The translations under genes and the position numbers were made by a program. A DNA stretch of 43,748 nt, from contig CAIOKO010000009.1 in NCBI GenBank assembly GCA_903858935.1, positions 1-43,748 on the forward strand. The letters are read 5' to 3'. Shown here one piece after another: positions 25,302 through 34,568 of the stretch. The DNA is from an uncultured Schlesneria sp. (lineage in GTDB: Bacteria; Planctomycetota; Planctomycetia; Planctomycetales; Planctomycetaceae). The notes under the pieces were generated by a model, which worked only from the letters and a program-made list of their open reading frames with translations, searched no databases and had not been told where the DNA came from. How positions within the stretch are numbered: the stretch's first letter is position 1; each line of letters opens with the position of its first letter.

Positions 25302-26429
25302 GTGACACAAGCAATCAATTCGGACAATGTCTGGCTCGAAGCGACGCGACAGCTTTCCACGCCGTCACTGGTGATCGATTTGCCTCGCGTTCGCCGCAAT
25401 GTCACTCGATTAGCAAGTTATGTGGAAACGCACGGTCTTCGACTGCGTCCCCACACGAAGACGCACAAATCCAAAAAAATGGGGATGCTGCAACTGGAGG
25501 CCGGAGCGAAAGGATTGACCGCAGCGAAGGTCGGCGAGGCCGAACAATTTGCGTCGATTGAGAATGATATTCTCGTCGCGTACCCCGCCTTTGATCCAGC
25601 ACGAGCGACACGACTCGCGCTGCTGGGACGTGACCGGACGATCCGCGTCGCCGTCGACTCCGCAGAGGGGGTGAATCGACTCGCGGAGGTGGCCCATTCA
25701 GCAGGAGCGGTCCTGGGAATCCTTGTCGATCTGGATGTGGGACTGCATCGTACCGGAGTTGCTTCACCTCAGGATGCACTTGGCCTGGCTCGACACGTTG
25801 CACTGACAAAGGGTGTCCGCCTGGATGGGCTGTTCTGCTATCCGGGTCATATCTGGGGGACACCGGAATCGCAGGCGTCGCGGCTTGCTGCGGTGAATGC
25901 ATTACTGGGCGAGACGATCGATCTCTGGGCGAATGACGGATTGAATGCCGAAATTGTCTCTGGCGGTTCTACTCCGACCGCGTATCGGTCGCATCTTTGT
26001 CAACGACTCACTGAAATTCGCCCTGGCACTTACATCTTCAACGACCGGAACACGGTCGACGGGGGCTACTGCGAGTGGGACGATTGTGCGGCTCGCATGC
26101 TGTGTACAGTCGTCAGTACGGCCGTTTCGGGGCAGGTTGTGATCGACGCCGGAGCCAAAACGCTCGCCGCTGACCGCTGCATCCCCAATCTGGAATCGGG
26201 GAACGGATTCATTCCCGAATATCCTCAAGCACGGATTACGGCACTCAGCGAAGAACACGGTCAAGTCGATGTTTCACGCTGTGAAAGACAACCGAAACTC
26301 GGCGAGCGGCTCACGGTGATCCCCAACCATATCTGCCCCTGCGTCAACCTGCATGATGGCTTCTGGTGCATCGATTCAGGAGCCGAGCCCGAGCGATGGC
26401 CGGTCGATACAAGAGGAATGCTGACCTGA
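25302..26429 (+). CDS. D-threonine aldolase-like (DSD1 family) PLP enzyme
   Basis: 375 residues; GTG 25302 has AAGGAG at 25286-25291. Fold-type III (alanine racemase-like) PLP enzyme. PLP Lys is Lys53 in RPHTKTHKS. The barrel motifs VDLDVGLHRTGV, LDGLFCYPGH, IVSGGSTPT and RPGTYIFNDRN are in order. The metal-binding HxC is His343 and Cys345 in IPNHICPCVNLHD, typical of D-threonine aldolases and D-serine dehydratases. Such enzymes cleave D-beta-hydroxy-alpha-amino acids to glycine plus aldehyde, or dehydrate D-serine or 3-hydroxy-D-aspartate. By eye the aldolase and dehydratase cannot be separated. It suggests that a D-configured beta-hydroxy amino acid is part of the pathway. Confidence 0.9.
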   Translation: MTQAINSDNVWLEATRQLSTPSLVIDLPRVRRNVTRLASYVETHGLRLRPHTKTHKSKKMGMLQLEAGAKGLTAAKVGEAEQFASIENDILVAYPAFDPARATRLALLGRDRTIRVAVDSAEGVNRLAEVAHSAGAVLGILVDLDVGLHRTGVASPQDALGLARHVALTKGVRLDGLFCYPGHIWGTPESQASRLAAVNALLGETIDLWANDGLNAEIVSGGSTPTAYRSHLCQRLTEIRPGTYIFNDRNTVDGGYCEWDDCAARMLCTVVSTAVSGQVVIDAGAKTLAADRCIPNLESGNGFIPEYPQARITALSEEHGQVDVSRCERQPKLGERLTVIPNHICPCVNLHDGFWCIDSGAEPERWPVDTRGMLT

Positions 26430-26551
26430 AAGAGACTCTCGAATGCAACGACGTGCAGCCCGATGTTCAGACGCTGTTCCAGTATAACGTAAGGTTCGTT
26501 CGACACTGGACCGCTATTCTCACAAACTGATTGCCACAATGGAGAATCACC

Positions 26552-27403
26552 TTGATTGTTGACATTCATAGCCATGCCTGGCGATACCCCGAGCATTTCA
26601 GTGACGACTTTCGAGCACAGGCGCGCCGAGCCCGTGCGGGGACCGAAGTCGATCTGACCGTTCGTTACGACGAATATCGGCGAACTGCATCGACGGCCGA
26701 TCACACGGTGGTCTTCGGCGGTAAAGCGAGGCTAAGCGGTTTGTGGGTCGACGATCGTTACGTTGCCGACTATGTGGCCATCGACCCCGCAAGGCTGATC
26801 GGGTTTTTGTCGGTCGATCCCACCCAACCTGACTGGGAAAATGAATTGAGGGTCGGCCACGAAGAACTTGGGCTAAAAGGAATCAAACTACTGCCAATGT
26901 ATGCGGGCTTCCAGCCAGACGATGTCCGGATTGATCCCGTCTGGAAATATGCACAGAAGCATCAGCTGCCCGTGCTGCTGCACACCGGGACAACGTTTAT
27001 CGCTCAGGCTCCGCTGGAATGTACGTTGCCTCGCCATCTTGATCCGGTTGCCGCTCGCTTTCCCGATGTGAAGATCATCATGGCTCATCTGGGACATCCC
27101 TACGAAGGTGAGTGCATTGTGACCGCTCGGAAGCATCCCAACGTGTTTGTGGACATTAGTGCTTTGCACTATCGCCCATGGCAACTGTATCAAAGCTTGA
27201 TGCTCGTTCAGGAGTATGGAGTATGGGACAAACTTCTCTTCGGAACGGATTATCCGTTCACAACTGTCGATGCCACACTCGACGGCCTGCGAGGATTGAA
27301 CCGCATGCTCGAAGGGACAGCGCTGCCGCGACTCGATGCACGTCAGATCGAAGCGCTTATTCACCGAGACAGTTTGCAACTACTGGGAATCACGACACGG
27401 TAG
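26552..27403 (+). CDS. amidohydrolase_2-family metal hydrolase
   Basis: 283 residues. TTG 26552 is chosen because GGAGA lies 6 bases upstream and the product then starts directly at the barrel's first strand, MIVDIHSHAW. The TTG at 26531 would place the ribosome-binding sequence inside the gene. TIM-barrel hydrolase of the ACMSD/LigI-like amidohydrolase_2 family: metal His6 and His8 (DIHSH), ELGLKGIKLLPMYAGFQPDD, VLLHTGTTFI, IIMAHLGHPYEGE and LFGTDYPFT with the last-strand Asp. Members are decarboxylases, hydratases or lactonases; no fold feature here distinguishes them. It lies 9 bases before the fusion gene, whose N-terminal half is a second amidohydrolase_2 domain. Confidence 0.88.
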   Translation: MIVDIHSHAWRYPEHFSDDFRAQARRARAGTEVDLTVRYDEYRRTASTADHTVVFGGKARLSGLWVDDRYVADYVAIDPARLIGFLSVDPTQPDWENELRVGHEELGLKGIKLLPMYAGFQPDDVRIDPVWKYAQKHQLPVLLHTGTTFIAQAPLECTLPRHLDPVAARFPDVKIIMAHLGHPYEGECIVTARKHPNVFVDISALHYRPWQLYQSLMLVQEYGVWDKLLFGTDYPFTTVDATLDGLRGLNRMLEGTALPRLDARQIEALIHRDSLQLLGITTR

Positions 27404-27412
27404 GAAAAGATA

Positions 27413-29773
27413 ATGTCAGTCTCGCTCAGTGACTTTTCGTTGCACGATCAGCAGATTTGGGACGAAGAGCTTCAAGACTTCGTGCCGGACCGCGTATTCG
27501 ATGCGCACATTCATCTGTTCAATCCCGACCATCTGTCGGCTGCGGGCTCATCGGCCAATACTTGGGGGCTGGCGGATCTGGCCACTTTGCAGGGGTGGGC
27601 GGCACGTTTGTATCCCGGTCGCGAGACTCATTTTCTCGCCTTGGGAACGCCATTGTCCGGGATCGACGTCGCGACGCATAACCATTGGTGCATTGAGCAG
27701 ATTCAACAAGATCCTCAATCCCGCATGAATCGTCTCGTGACACCCTCATGCCGACTCGAAGACATCGAGCGAGATGTTCGCCAGCGGGGAATGATCGGGC
27801 TTAAGCCTTATCGGATATTCTCCGTGACTGGCGAATTCGCCCAGTGCCGGATTCATGAATTCCTGCTGCACGAGCAACTGGAACTCGCCAATGAACTGGG
27901 ATTGTGGATCACGCTGCATCTCTCTCGCTTTCATGGCTGCGCCGACGAGTTCAACCTGAACGACCTGCGGGAGTACACTCAGAAACGCTACCCGAACATC
28001 AAGTGGATTTTGGCACATTGTGCTCGCAGCTTTACGTACTGGCCGATTCGTAAAGCGATCGACCAGCTTCGCGACATGCCCAATATCTGGTACGACGTTT
28101 CGGCGGTGACGGATGTACGTCCACTGATTACGTTGTTTTCGCGCGAGGATCGTCGGCGGATTCTTTATGGATCGGACGGCGTGGATGCAACTTACTTTCA
28201 CGGCCAGTATGCGGCCATGGGTCGCGCATGGCAATACGTGGACGTCGGTCGCTTCGACCTGAAGTTTCCTCATTGTGATGGGCGTCCGATCCTGGCCATC
28301 TATGAACAGTTGCTGTCGATGAAACACGCGGCGGAGATCGCAGAGTGGTCGAATGACGACATTCAAAACCTATTCTGGAAAAACGCCGCGGAGGTATTCG
28401 GTATTCGTTTTGAAGGTGATCAGGCGCCCCCCATTTCCGCCGATGGTACTCAGACGCAGGCGATGTATGCCCGTGCGAAATTTCGCATTCCTGGCGGGAC
28501 GCAACTGCTTAGTAAGCGTCCCGAAATGTTCGCGCCAGGACTTTGGCCGGGGTATGCTCGCGAGGCCCACGGTTGCGAAGTGATTGATCTTGATGGTCGC
28601 CGTTTCATTGACATGACCACGTCGGGAATCGGCTCGTGCCTGCTGGGGTATGCCGACCCCGATGTGACAACGGCCGTCCAGCGCCGGATCGCCCGCGGGT
28701 CAATGTCGACGCTGAACGCAGCGGAAGAAGTCGAGCTTGCGGAACTGCTTATCGAGCTGCATCCCTGGGCCGAACAGGCTCGCTTCGCCCGATCCGGAGG
28801 TGAATCGATGGCGGTCGCGGTGCGGATCGCTCGAGCCGCTACGGGACGAGACAAGATCGCATTCTGCGGCTATCACGGGTGGTCCGATTGGTACCTGGCG
28901 GCGAATGTGAGTCCTGCAGGAGCGGCGGACGGTCTGAAAGGACATTTACTGCCGGGACTGGCTCCTGCTGGCGTTCCACGGGGTCTCGCTGGAACCGCCC
29001 TTCCATTTACCTACAACCGCCTGCAAGAACTGGAACAACACGTCGAACGAAGCGGCAGTGAACTGGCAGCCATTGTGATGGAGCCGACCCGCACAACCGA
29101 TCCCGACCCCGGCTTTCTCGAAGGTGTCCGCGAACTGAGTGATCGTTGTGGTGCAGTACTGATTTTTGACGAAATCTCGTCAGGCTGGCGAATGCATCTG
29201 GGTGGTGCACATTTGAAGTATGGCGTTATGCCTGACATCGCTGTGTTCGCGAAGGCGATTGGCAATGGTCATCCCATGGCCGCGATCATTGGCCGCCGTC
29301 GCGTTATGGATGCGGCACAGACATCATTTATCTCGAGTACCTATTGGACCGAAGCTGTCGGTCCGACTGCGGCCCTGACCACGATCCGCAAACTGCGAAA
29401 GATTAACATCGCGGCTCATACCAACCGTATCGGTGGCCTGGTCCGCGATGGATGGCAGAACCTCGGTCAGCGCTTCGGTGTGCCAGTTAAAGTGACGGGG
29501 CATCCTGCGCTGCTGCACCTCAGCTTTGATCATGATCAAGCGGCGGGGCTGGGAACACTAGTCACCACGCGAATGATCGACCGCGGCTTCCTCGCCGGTA
29601 GCGGCTTCTACCCCAGCTTCGCCCACAAGGAACGCCATATCAACTTGTATCTGAGTGCGTTGGAACCGATATTCGCCGAACTGACGGACGTAATTCGTCG
29701 TGGCGATCTGATGGAACGGCTGCAATCTGCTGGAGCTTCAGTCCGTCACACCGGTTTCTCTCGCCTGGCATGA
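27413..29773 (+). CDS. amidohydrolase_2 - class III aminotransferase fusion
   Basis: 786 residues in one uninterrupted frame; ATG 27413 follows AGGAAAA. Residues 1-345: amidohydrolase_2 TIM barrel with His32 and His34 (DAHIHLF), GMIGLKPYRIFSVTGE, LGLWITLHLSR, WILAHCARSF and ILYGSDGVDATY. A linker at about 345-360 leads to a class III, glutamate-1-semialdehyde-aminomutase-like aminotransferase (about 360-770): FRIPGGTQLLSKRPEMFAPG, RSGGESMAVAVRIARAATG, AIVMEPTRTT, IFDEISSGWR and PLP Lys614 in VFAKAIGNGHP. The active-site residues of both halves appear intact. GSA-type domains normally stand alone at about 430 residues. The fusion implies that the product of one half is handled by the other, for example ring or lactone opening followed by transamination or 1,2-amino shift. 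No frameshift or stop suggests an artefact. Confidence 0.9.
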   Translation: MSVSLSDFSLHDQQIWDEELQDFVPDRVFDAHIHLFNPDHLSAAGSSANTWGLADLATLQGWAARLYPGRETHFLALGTPLSGIDVATHNHWCIEQIQQDPQSRMNRLVTPSCRLEDIERDVRQRGMIGLKPYRIFSVTGEFAQCRIHEFLLHEQLELANELGLWITLHLSRFHGCADEFNLNDLREYTQKRYPNIKWILAHCARSFTYWPIRKAIDQLRDMPNIWYDVSAVTDVRPLITLFSREDRRRILYGSDGVDATYFHGQYAAMGRAWQYVDVGRFDLKFPHCDGRPILAIYEQLLSMKHAAEIAEWSNDDIQNLFWKNAAEVFGIRFEGDQAPPISADGTQTQAMYARAKFRIPGGTQLLSKRPEMFAPGLWPGYAREAHGCEVIDLDGRRFIDMTTSGIGSCLLGYADPDVTTAVQRRIARGSMSTLNAAEEVELAELLIELHPWAEQARFARSGGESMAVAVRIARAATGRDKIAFCGYHGWSDWYLAANVSPAGAADGLKGHLLPGLAPAGVPRGLAGTALPFTYNRLQELEQHVERSGSELAAIVMEPTRTTDPDPGFLEGVRELSDRCGAVLIFDEISSGWRMHLGGAHLKYGVMPDIAVFAKAIGNGHPMAAIIGRRRVMDAAQTSFISSTYWTEAVGPTAALTTIRKLRKINIAAHTNRIGGLVRDGWQNLGQRFGVPVKVTGHPALLHLSFDHDQAAGLGTLVTTRMIDRGFLAGSGFYPSFAHKERHINLYLSALEPIFAELTDVIRRGDLMERLQSAGASVRHTGFSRLA

Positions 29774-29867
29774 CAACGGTTAATTTCGTCCTTGAATAAT
29801 TCACCACTGATCAAAAGCGAGATTTTCCAACGACCAATCACTCACAAATTATGAAGGAGAATTCTCT

Positions 29868-31331
29868 ATGCGACGAACTCGCTCGTTCTTAACGGTCTTG
29901 ATTCTCATCACGAGTGCAGCGTCCTTAGTCACAGCCGATGAGGCGATCTCTGTGGGTTCTCGACGTGAATTGTTTGTCGACAGGTTTCTCATTGACAAGC
30001 TCGATGGCGTTTCGTTGCAACTTCAGCACCCCCAATCGGCGGGCGTGTCGCTGAAATTTGATCAACCGTGGGAAGGGCAGGTCAGCGGGTACGTAACCGT
30101 AATTCACGACGGCGATCTGTACCGCCTGTATTACCGAGGTCGTCCGTTGACAGGATTCGGGGATACCGACCCTCGAGCGCAAGAGGACACCTGCTATGCC
30201 GAAAGCCGGGACGGTATCACATTCACTCGGCCGAAACTGGGGCTCGTTTCGCTGGGTGGCAACAAGAACAACAATGCGATCCTCGCCGACGTCGGCCATG
30301 CGACCCATAATTTCGCCCCGTTTCTCGACTCACGCCCTGGCATACCGAAATCGGAACGCTTCAAAGGTGTAGGTGGCAGCAGCGAGTCGGGGCTGATCGC
30401 TTTTGTTTCCGAAGACGGAATTCATTTTCACAAACTGCAAGATAAACCAATTATCACCGGCGGTGCATTTGATTCGCAAAACAACGTTTTCTGGTCCGAG
30501 CACGAGCAGTGCTACGTCTGTTTTTTTCGTACTTTCAAAAATGGCGTCCGCTGGATTACTCGAACGACATCGACCGATTTTCTCAATTGGACTCCGGCGA
30601 TTGATATGACTTTTGGTGACGTTCCGCACGAACATCTCTATACCAATCAGACCGAAGCTTATTTCCGCGCTCCGCATATTTACATTGGGACAGCCGCTCG
30701 CTTCTGGCCCGGTCGACGATCGCTTACCGACAAGCAGGTCGCCGCGTTAAACCTCGATGACAAAGTAAACTATGATGGCTTGAAGCTCGAATCGTCCGAC
30801 GCCGTTCTACTGTCCAGCCGTGGCGGCAACCGATATGACCGTACGTTCCTCGAGTCGCTGGTTCGTCCTGGCACGGATTTGAGAAACTGGACGGCACGGT
30901 CAAACTATCCCGCCCGCGGTGTCGTCCCGACGGGCCCGGCAGAAATGTCGATGTATGTCCAACGAAATTATGGCCAACAGACTCATTATCTCGAGCGGAT
31001 GACATTTCGGACCGACGGTTTCGTCGCGGTGCATGGGGACTATCGCGGAGGCGAACTGATCACAAAACCATTCACATTCGCTGGCAACGAGCTCAGATTG
31101 AATCTGTCTTCCAGCGCCGCCGGCGGTGTTTCGGTCGAAATTCAGGATGCTGGCGGAAAACCCATCCCCGGCTTCACTCTCGGCGAGTGCATTGAACTCA
31201 ACACCGATGATCTGTCCCGGGTTGTCTCGTGGAAAAGCGGTTCAAACGTGAGTTCGCTTTCCGGCAAACCTGTGCGCCTTCGATTTCGGTTAAAGGATGC
31301 GGATCTGTTTGCGTTACAGTTCTTTCCCTGA
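29868..31331 (+). CDS. secreted five-bladed propeller, glycoside-hydrolase-like
   Basis: 487 residues; ATG 29868 has AAGGAGA (29854-29860) 7 bases upstream. Signal peptide RRTRSFLTVLILITSAASLVTA ends before DEAISVGS. The opening GSRRELFVDRFLIDKLDGVSL and the repeating elements CYAESRDGITFTRPKLGLV, VSEDGIHFHK and RTTSTDFLNWTPA are typical of planctomycete proteins related to GH32/GH43-type five-bladed propellers. A C-terminal jelly-roll-like module (about 385-487) follows, ending LRFRLKDADLFALQFFP. I cannot identify the catalytic triad with confidence, so it may bind glycans rather than cleave them. It lies 94 bases after the fusion gene on the same strand and may be the operon's extracellular substrate-releasing component. 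Confidence 0.82.
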   Translation: MRRTRSFLTVLILITSAASLVTADEAISVGSRRELFVDRFLIDKLDGVSLQLQHPQSAGVSLKFDQPWEGQVSGYVTVIHDGDLYRLYYRGRPLTGFGDTDPRAQEDTCYAESRDGITFTRPKLGLVSLGGNKNNNAILADVGHATHNFAPFLDSRPGIPKSERFKGVGGSSESGLIAFVSEDGIHFHKLQDKPIITGGAFDSQNNVFWSEHEQCYVCFFRTFKNGVRWITRTTSTDFLNWTPAIDMTFGDVPHEHLYTNQTEAYFRAPHIYIGTAARFWPGRRSLTDKQVAALNLDDKVNYDGLKLESSDAVLLSSRGGNRYDRTFLESLVRPGTDLRNWTARSNYPARGVVPTGPAEMSMYVQRNYGQQTHYLERMTFRTDGFVAVHGDYRGGELITKPFTFAGNELRLNLSSSAAGGVSVEIQDAGGKPIPGFTLGECIELNTDDLSRVVSWKSGSNVSSLSGKPVRLRFRLKDADLFALQFFP

Positions 31332-31650
31332 ACCCTGACGCACGATCGATGGGATCGACGAATCGCACGTCATTTTTGCGGTAGTGGGTTTATCAAGTTG
31401 TAACAGGCATCGAACGTCTTTCCGGAATTGATGGATGAGGTTCGACTTCTTTCGATCACCAGAAGCCGGAAGGATGCGACACACTTGAAAAAATGGGTTA
31501 TGTTTTAGTTGGTGTCGAGTGTGTCATCAGCGACAAGGGAACCGTATGAAATCCCGGGCGTTGCGAAAAAAAGAAGCTTTGTCGACGCAGCTCTAGCCTG
31601 CATGACGCAATATTCACGTTGTTTTAGAGATGACCTTCAGGAGTTGTTTG
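31332..31650. other. ~320 bp spacer before the acyltransferase
   Basis: No gene or clear terminator. A+T content rises from about 31450 onwards, marking the start of a compositionally different stretch that continues through the acyltransferase. Confidence 0.45.
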
Positions 31651-32553
31651 ATGCACTTTTCTGAACCAGCAATCGACGACCACCCATTGGCTCCGTTCTA
31701 CCGCGCCCTGGGTCACAAAGTCTTGTCGCGGAACGGTGTTGTCTGGGCAGATGCTGGACGGTTTTCCCTGATGTCCGTCCCATGCAATCAGAAACTAACG
31801 CTGACAAAGGAAAACATTCAGGATTTATTACGTGCGTCAGGCAGAATGATTGCAGTATTTCCAACGACGGAAAAGACTGGAATAACTGTTACTGATTTCT
31901 GGTTAAGAGACAAAAGCTACTCGCTTTCATTTCTTCAGAGGCAATTTCGCCAGCACGTGATAAAAAATGAGGAGACATGCGACGTCAGGTTGATTTCCTG
32001 GGAGGAGCTTTCTCAGATTGGATTAAATGTCAACCGAAACACAATGGAACGTAGAGGTTTGAAAATGCACAAATGTATTCAGCTTGAAAGCTGGAAACAA
32101 ATTTGTGCCGTCGCAAGCACGATAAAAGGATTGGAGGTTTTTGGATGCTTTTACAAAGGTGATCTTGCAGGCTATCTGGTCTCTTGGATTTATAATGATA
32201 TTTGTCAGGGAATAATGCTTCATCGGGATAGTAAATATAATTATCTGGGGGCTGGAAACAGTCTCGTTTATGGCTTTACTCGTCAGATGATCCAGCGGCC
32301 CGAAATTAATTCTGTCTCGATGGGGAGAGGATGGTTTCCCATCGTGGAGAGCCTTGATCGGTTCAGGCGACACGCGGGTTACGTCGATGAAACACTCAGG
32401 CTTGGTGTGGTTCTCCATCCGCGATGGGAAAAGATCCTTGGCTCGAGGATTACCCATACTGTCCTGAAAAAACTCACAGTCTGGACAGGTGGCCGATTGA
32501 ATTTGAAAAATGATTTGGAAGTACTTCAGGCCGCAGCAATTACACAACTCTAA
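31651..32553 (+). CDS. GNAT/FemAB-like acyltransferase, atypical composition
   Basis: 300 residues. ATG 31651 has AGGAG (31639-31643) 7 bases upstream; the earlier in-frame ATG 31630 would place that site inside the gene. No signal peptide. The C-terminal half has an acyltransferase look: LEVFGCFYKGDLAGYLVSWI, then GIMLHRDSKYNYLGAGNSLV and YGFTRQMIQRPEINSVSMGR, which are the strand-turn-helix pieces of GNAT/FemAB acetyl-CoA or aminoacyl-tRNA transferases. The N-terminal half (WADAGRFSLMSVPCNQKLTL) resembles polysaccharide-biosynthesis GNATs. Codon use is distinctly A+T-richer (for example 32180-32250) than flanking genes, suggesting transfer. Its stop overlaps the convergent GMC gene's stop. 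Substrate unknown. Confidence 0.65.
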   Translation: MHFSEPAIDDHPLAPFYRALGHKVLSRNGVVWADAGRFSLMSVPCNQKLTLTKENIQDLLRASGRMIAVFPTTEKTGITVTDFWLRDKSYSLSFLQRQFRQHVIKNEETCDVRLISWEELSQIGLNVNRNTMERRGLKMHKCIQLESWKQICAVASTIKGLEVFGCFYKGDLAGYLVSWIYNDICQGIMLHRDSKYNYLGAGNSLVYGFTRQMIQRPEINSVSMGRGWFPIVESLDRFRRHAGYVDETLRLGVVLHPRWEKILGSRITHTVLKKLTVWTGGRLNLKNDLEVLQAAAITQL

Positions 32554-34064
32554 ACGCTGGAAAGATCTTTCTTCAGCAGATCAGCCGCCTTTTCAGCAAT
32601 CACGATCGCAGTCGCAGCAGTATGAGCGGCAGGAACGGCGGGAATGATGGAATTGTCAACAACCCAGAGATTGCTCACCCCGCGTACTTTTAAACCGGGA
32701 TCAACAACAGCCAAATCGTCTGAACCCATGCGACAGGTGCCGACGGGATGGTGATATGTACTGGCATGAACACGGAGAAAATCCTTCCCCTCCATGGCGC
32801 CTGGAAGGATCTCGGTAGTCAGTCCAAATTGACGAAGTGCCGGTCGATTGACGATCGCACGGATCCGCTCAACTCCCTTTAATATCAGGTCAGCATCTCC
32901 AGATGCAGTCAAATATTGTGGATCTATGATTGGTGGGCCTAGCAGATTGCGGGGATCGATCGCAACAGTTCCTTTACTTTGCGGGTGCATGAGAATCGAT
33001 GCCAACTCAACAGCATGAGGATGCCGGTTGGTTTGAAATAGAGTTAATATCTCAAGATCCGGGGAATTTCGCGGGCCGCCGAAAAAACATCCTGCTTCGC
33101 AGCAATTGGACGCCATAACCCCATCGCCAAAAAACAGGTAACGAAGGGCTGCAGAAATCCATCGCGATTTCCGCCCTGGTGATAGAGTTGTCGATTGGAT
33201 GACGACGGGAGCTCCGAGATGATCTTGAAGATTCAGTCCCACGCCAGGCAGATCAACATGGACTTTTAATCGAGCAGAGGAAAGGAGTCTGGCCGGCCCG
33301 ATTCCCGAGCGTTGCAAAATCTGTGGTGAGAACAAGGCCCCTGCAGAAACCACCACGCCATGGCTGGCGCGGATGATATTTTTAGATCTGCTTCCACCAA
33401 TCTCAACTCCGACAGCTTTTTCACCTTCAAGCAGGATTCGCAAAACATTCTGACCGGTTCTGATTTGAAAACGATTGCTCAAACGAAGCCGTTCGAGGGC
33501 ATGGGCCGTACTTATCCGTTTGCTTCCCTCCTGAAACAAATCAAAAAGTCCACAAGTTTCCGACTGCGATCCCGTCAGGCTTTCCACTTTTTGAAAGCCT
33601 TCCTGCTGGCAGCCTTCAAGAAAAGCGTGTGAAAAATCCGAAACAAACGTGGGGGGATTTACCGGCATGATCCTCTGTGGTTTTGAAAGAGTCGCCTTCT
33701 CCCAAAATGGCTGAAGCTCTTCCCATTCCCATCCCGTACAACCCACCTTTGCCCACGCGTCAAAATCGGCTGTGGGGCCAATTGCGGCGATCATTGCATT
33801 GACTGAGGATGTTCCCCCCGCCAATCGCCCCATGGGGATGGGAACCGTTCTTCCTCCCAGTTCCTTTTGTGGAACGGTTTGAGTTGTCCAGGACCAGGCT
33901 TTTCGCAATCGTAGGCCAGCCAGAGGAGCGTCCAGTGCCCACTTGGGATACTGCGGCCCGGCCTCCAAAAGAAGTACTCGAGCATTGGTATCCTGGATTA
34001 ATCGATTTGCCAAAACAAGTCCCGCTGTTCCGGCCCCAACGATTATTATCTCTGCGTCCTGCAT
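32550..34064 (-). CDS. GMC-family FAD-dependent oxidoreductase
   Basis: 504 residues from ATG at 34064; a TTG start five codons earlier is less likely. FAD-binding GAGTAGLVLANRL (10-22), LLLEAGP, GMC signature 1 GGTSSVNAMIAAIG (83-96), and signature 2 VVVSAGALFSPQILQRSGIG. Catalytic residues are His439 in STYHHPVGTCRMG and His481 in VPAAHTAATAIVIAEKAAD; the second position is Asn in choline dehydrogenases and His in other GMC alcohol oxidases and dehydrogenases. No signal peptide. Choline, glucoside or aliphatic alcohol oxidation is possible. It converges with the acyltransferase gene, with 3-4 bp overlap of stop codons, so the two ends were probably joined together or came as a unit. Confidence 0.92.
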   Translation of the reverse strand: MQDAEIIIVGAGTAGLVLANRLIQDTNARVLLLEAGPQYPKWALDAPLAGLRLRKAWSWTTQTVPQKELGGRTVPIPMGRLAGGTSSVNAMIAAIGPTADFDAWAKVGCTGWEWEELQPFWEKATLSKPQRIMPVNPPTFVSDFSHAFLEGCQQEGFQKVESLTGSQSETCGLFDLFQEGSKRISTAHALERLRLSNRFQIRTGQNVLRILLEGEKAVGVEIGGSRSKNIIRASHGVVVSAGALFSPQILQRSGIGPARLLSSARLKVHVDLPGVGLNLQDHLGAPVVIQSTTLSPGRKSRWISAALRYLFFGDGVMASNCCEAGCFFGGPRNSPDLEILTLFQTNRHPHAVELASILMHPQSKGTVAIDPRNLLGPPIIDPQYLTASGDADLILKGVERIRAIVNRPALRQFGLTTEILPGAMEGKDFLRVHASTYHHPVGTCRMGSDDLAVVDPGLKVRGVSNLWVVDNSIIPAVPAAHTAATAIVIAEKAADLLKKDLSSV

Positions 34065-34568
34065 GATTAAAAAATCCAATTAAGTCCGACGCAAAGTCCT
34101 GCTGACCAATTTCCTTGGGGCGACGTTGAGGCTCCCAGTCGATGGCGACCTTTTTATGGTGCAGTTCACAATAAGAGACAATAGCAAAAAGCCGTGTCTC
34201 TTCGGTCGCACCAGGGGCCGACCGAAGGTCTATCCTCAATTTCGTTTCAATTTCATTTCGTTTTCATCAGGTGGGCGGCGCTCAAGAGCAATAGAGACGA
34301 AGAGGAGACCTTCGGTCGATCGCTCGCGCGAGGTCGGAAGACCTTCGCACATCGTGACTATGGAGATGTCGAGCTCGCAAGAACCGAAAAACGCGGTGAG
34401 CCGGGATGCGTAAGGTGTCGGACTCTTACGTATGGCATCTGAATACAAATCGAGGAGCGAAGAGTACGAGGGCCTACTCAGCCCGGTTCGCCTGGCCAAC
34501 GCGCGAATGATTCCCCTATTCTGAACCCGTCATCCGACGCGCATAAACCGGCTGTGCCGGCCGAGTGC
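34065..34568. other. ~500 bp spacer between GMC and FKBP-surface genes
   Basis: Nothing gene-like. A GAGGAG/CTTCGGTCGATCGCTCGCG-type stretch near 34300 contains short inverted pieces. A hairpin at 34548-34560 lies just beyond the stop of the FKBP-surface gene. Confidence 0.5.
34548..34560 (-). terminator. weak hairpin after the FKBP-surface gene
   Basis: CCGGC (34548-34552), TGT, GCCGG (34556-34560), 9 bases past the - strand stop at 34569. The stem is only 5 bp and has no U-tract, so this is a tentative terminator. Confidence 0.3.

Noticed and set aside
27746-28366. 206-codon open frame on - opposite the fusion gene
   Set aside because: Antisense shadow; no family motif, and it lies within the amidohydrolase half.
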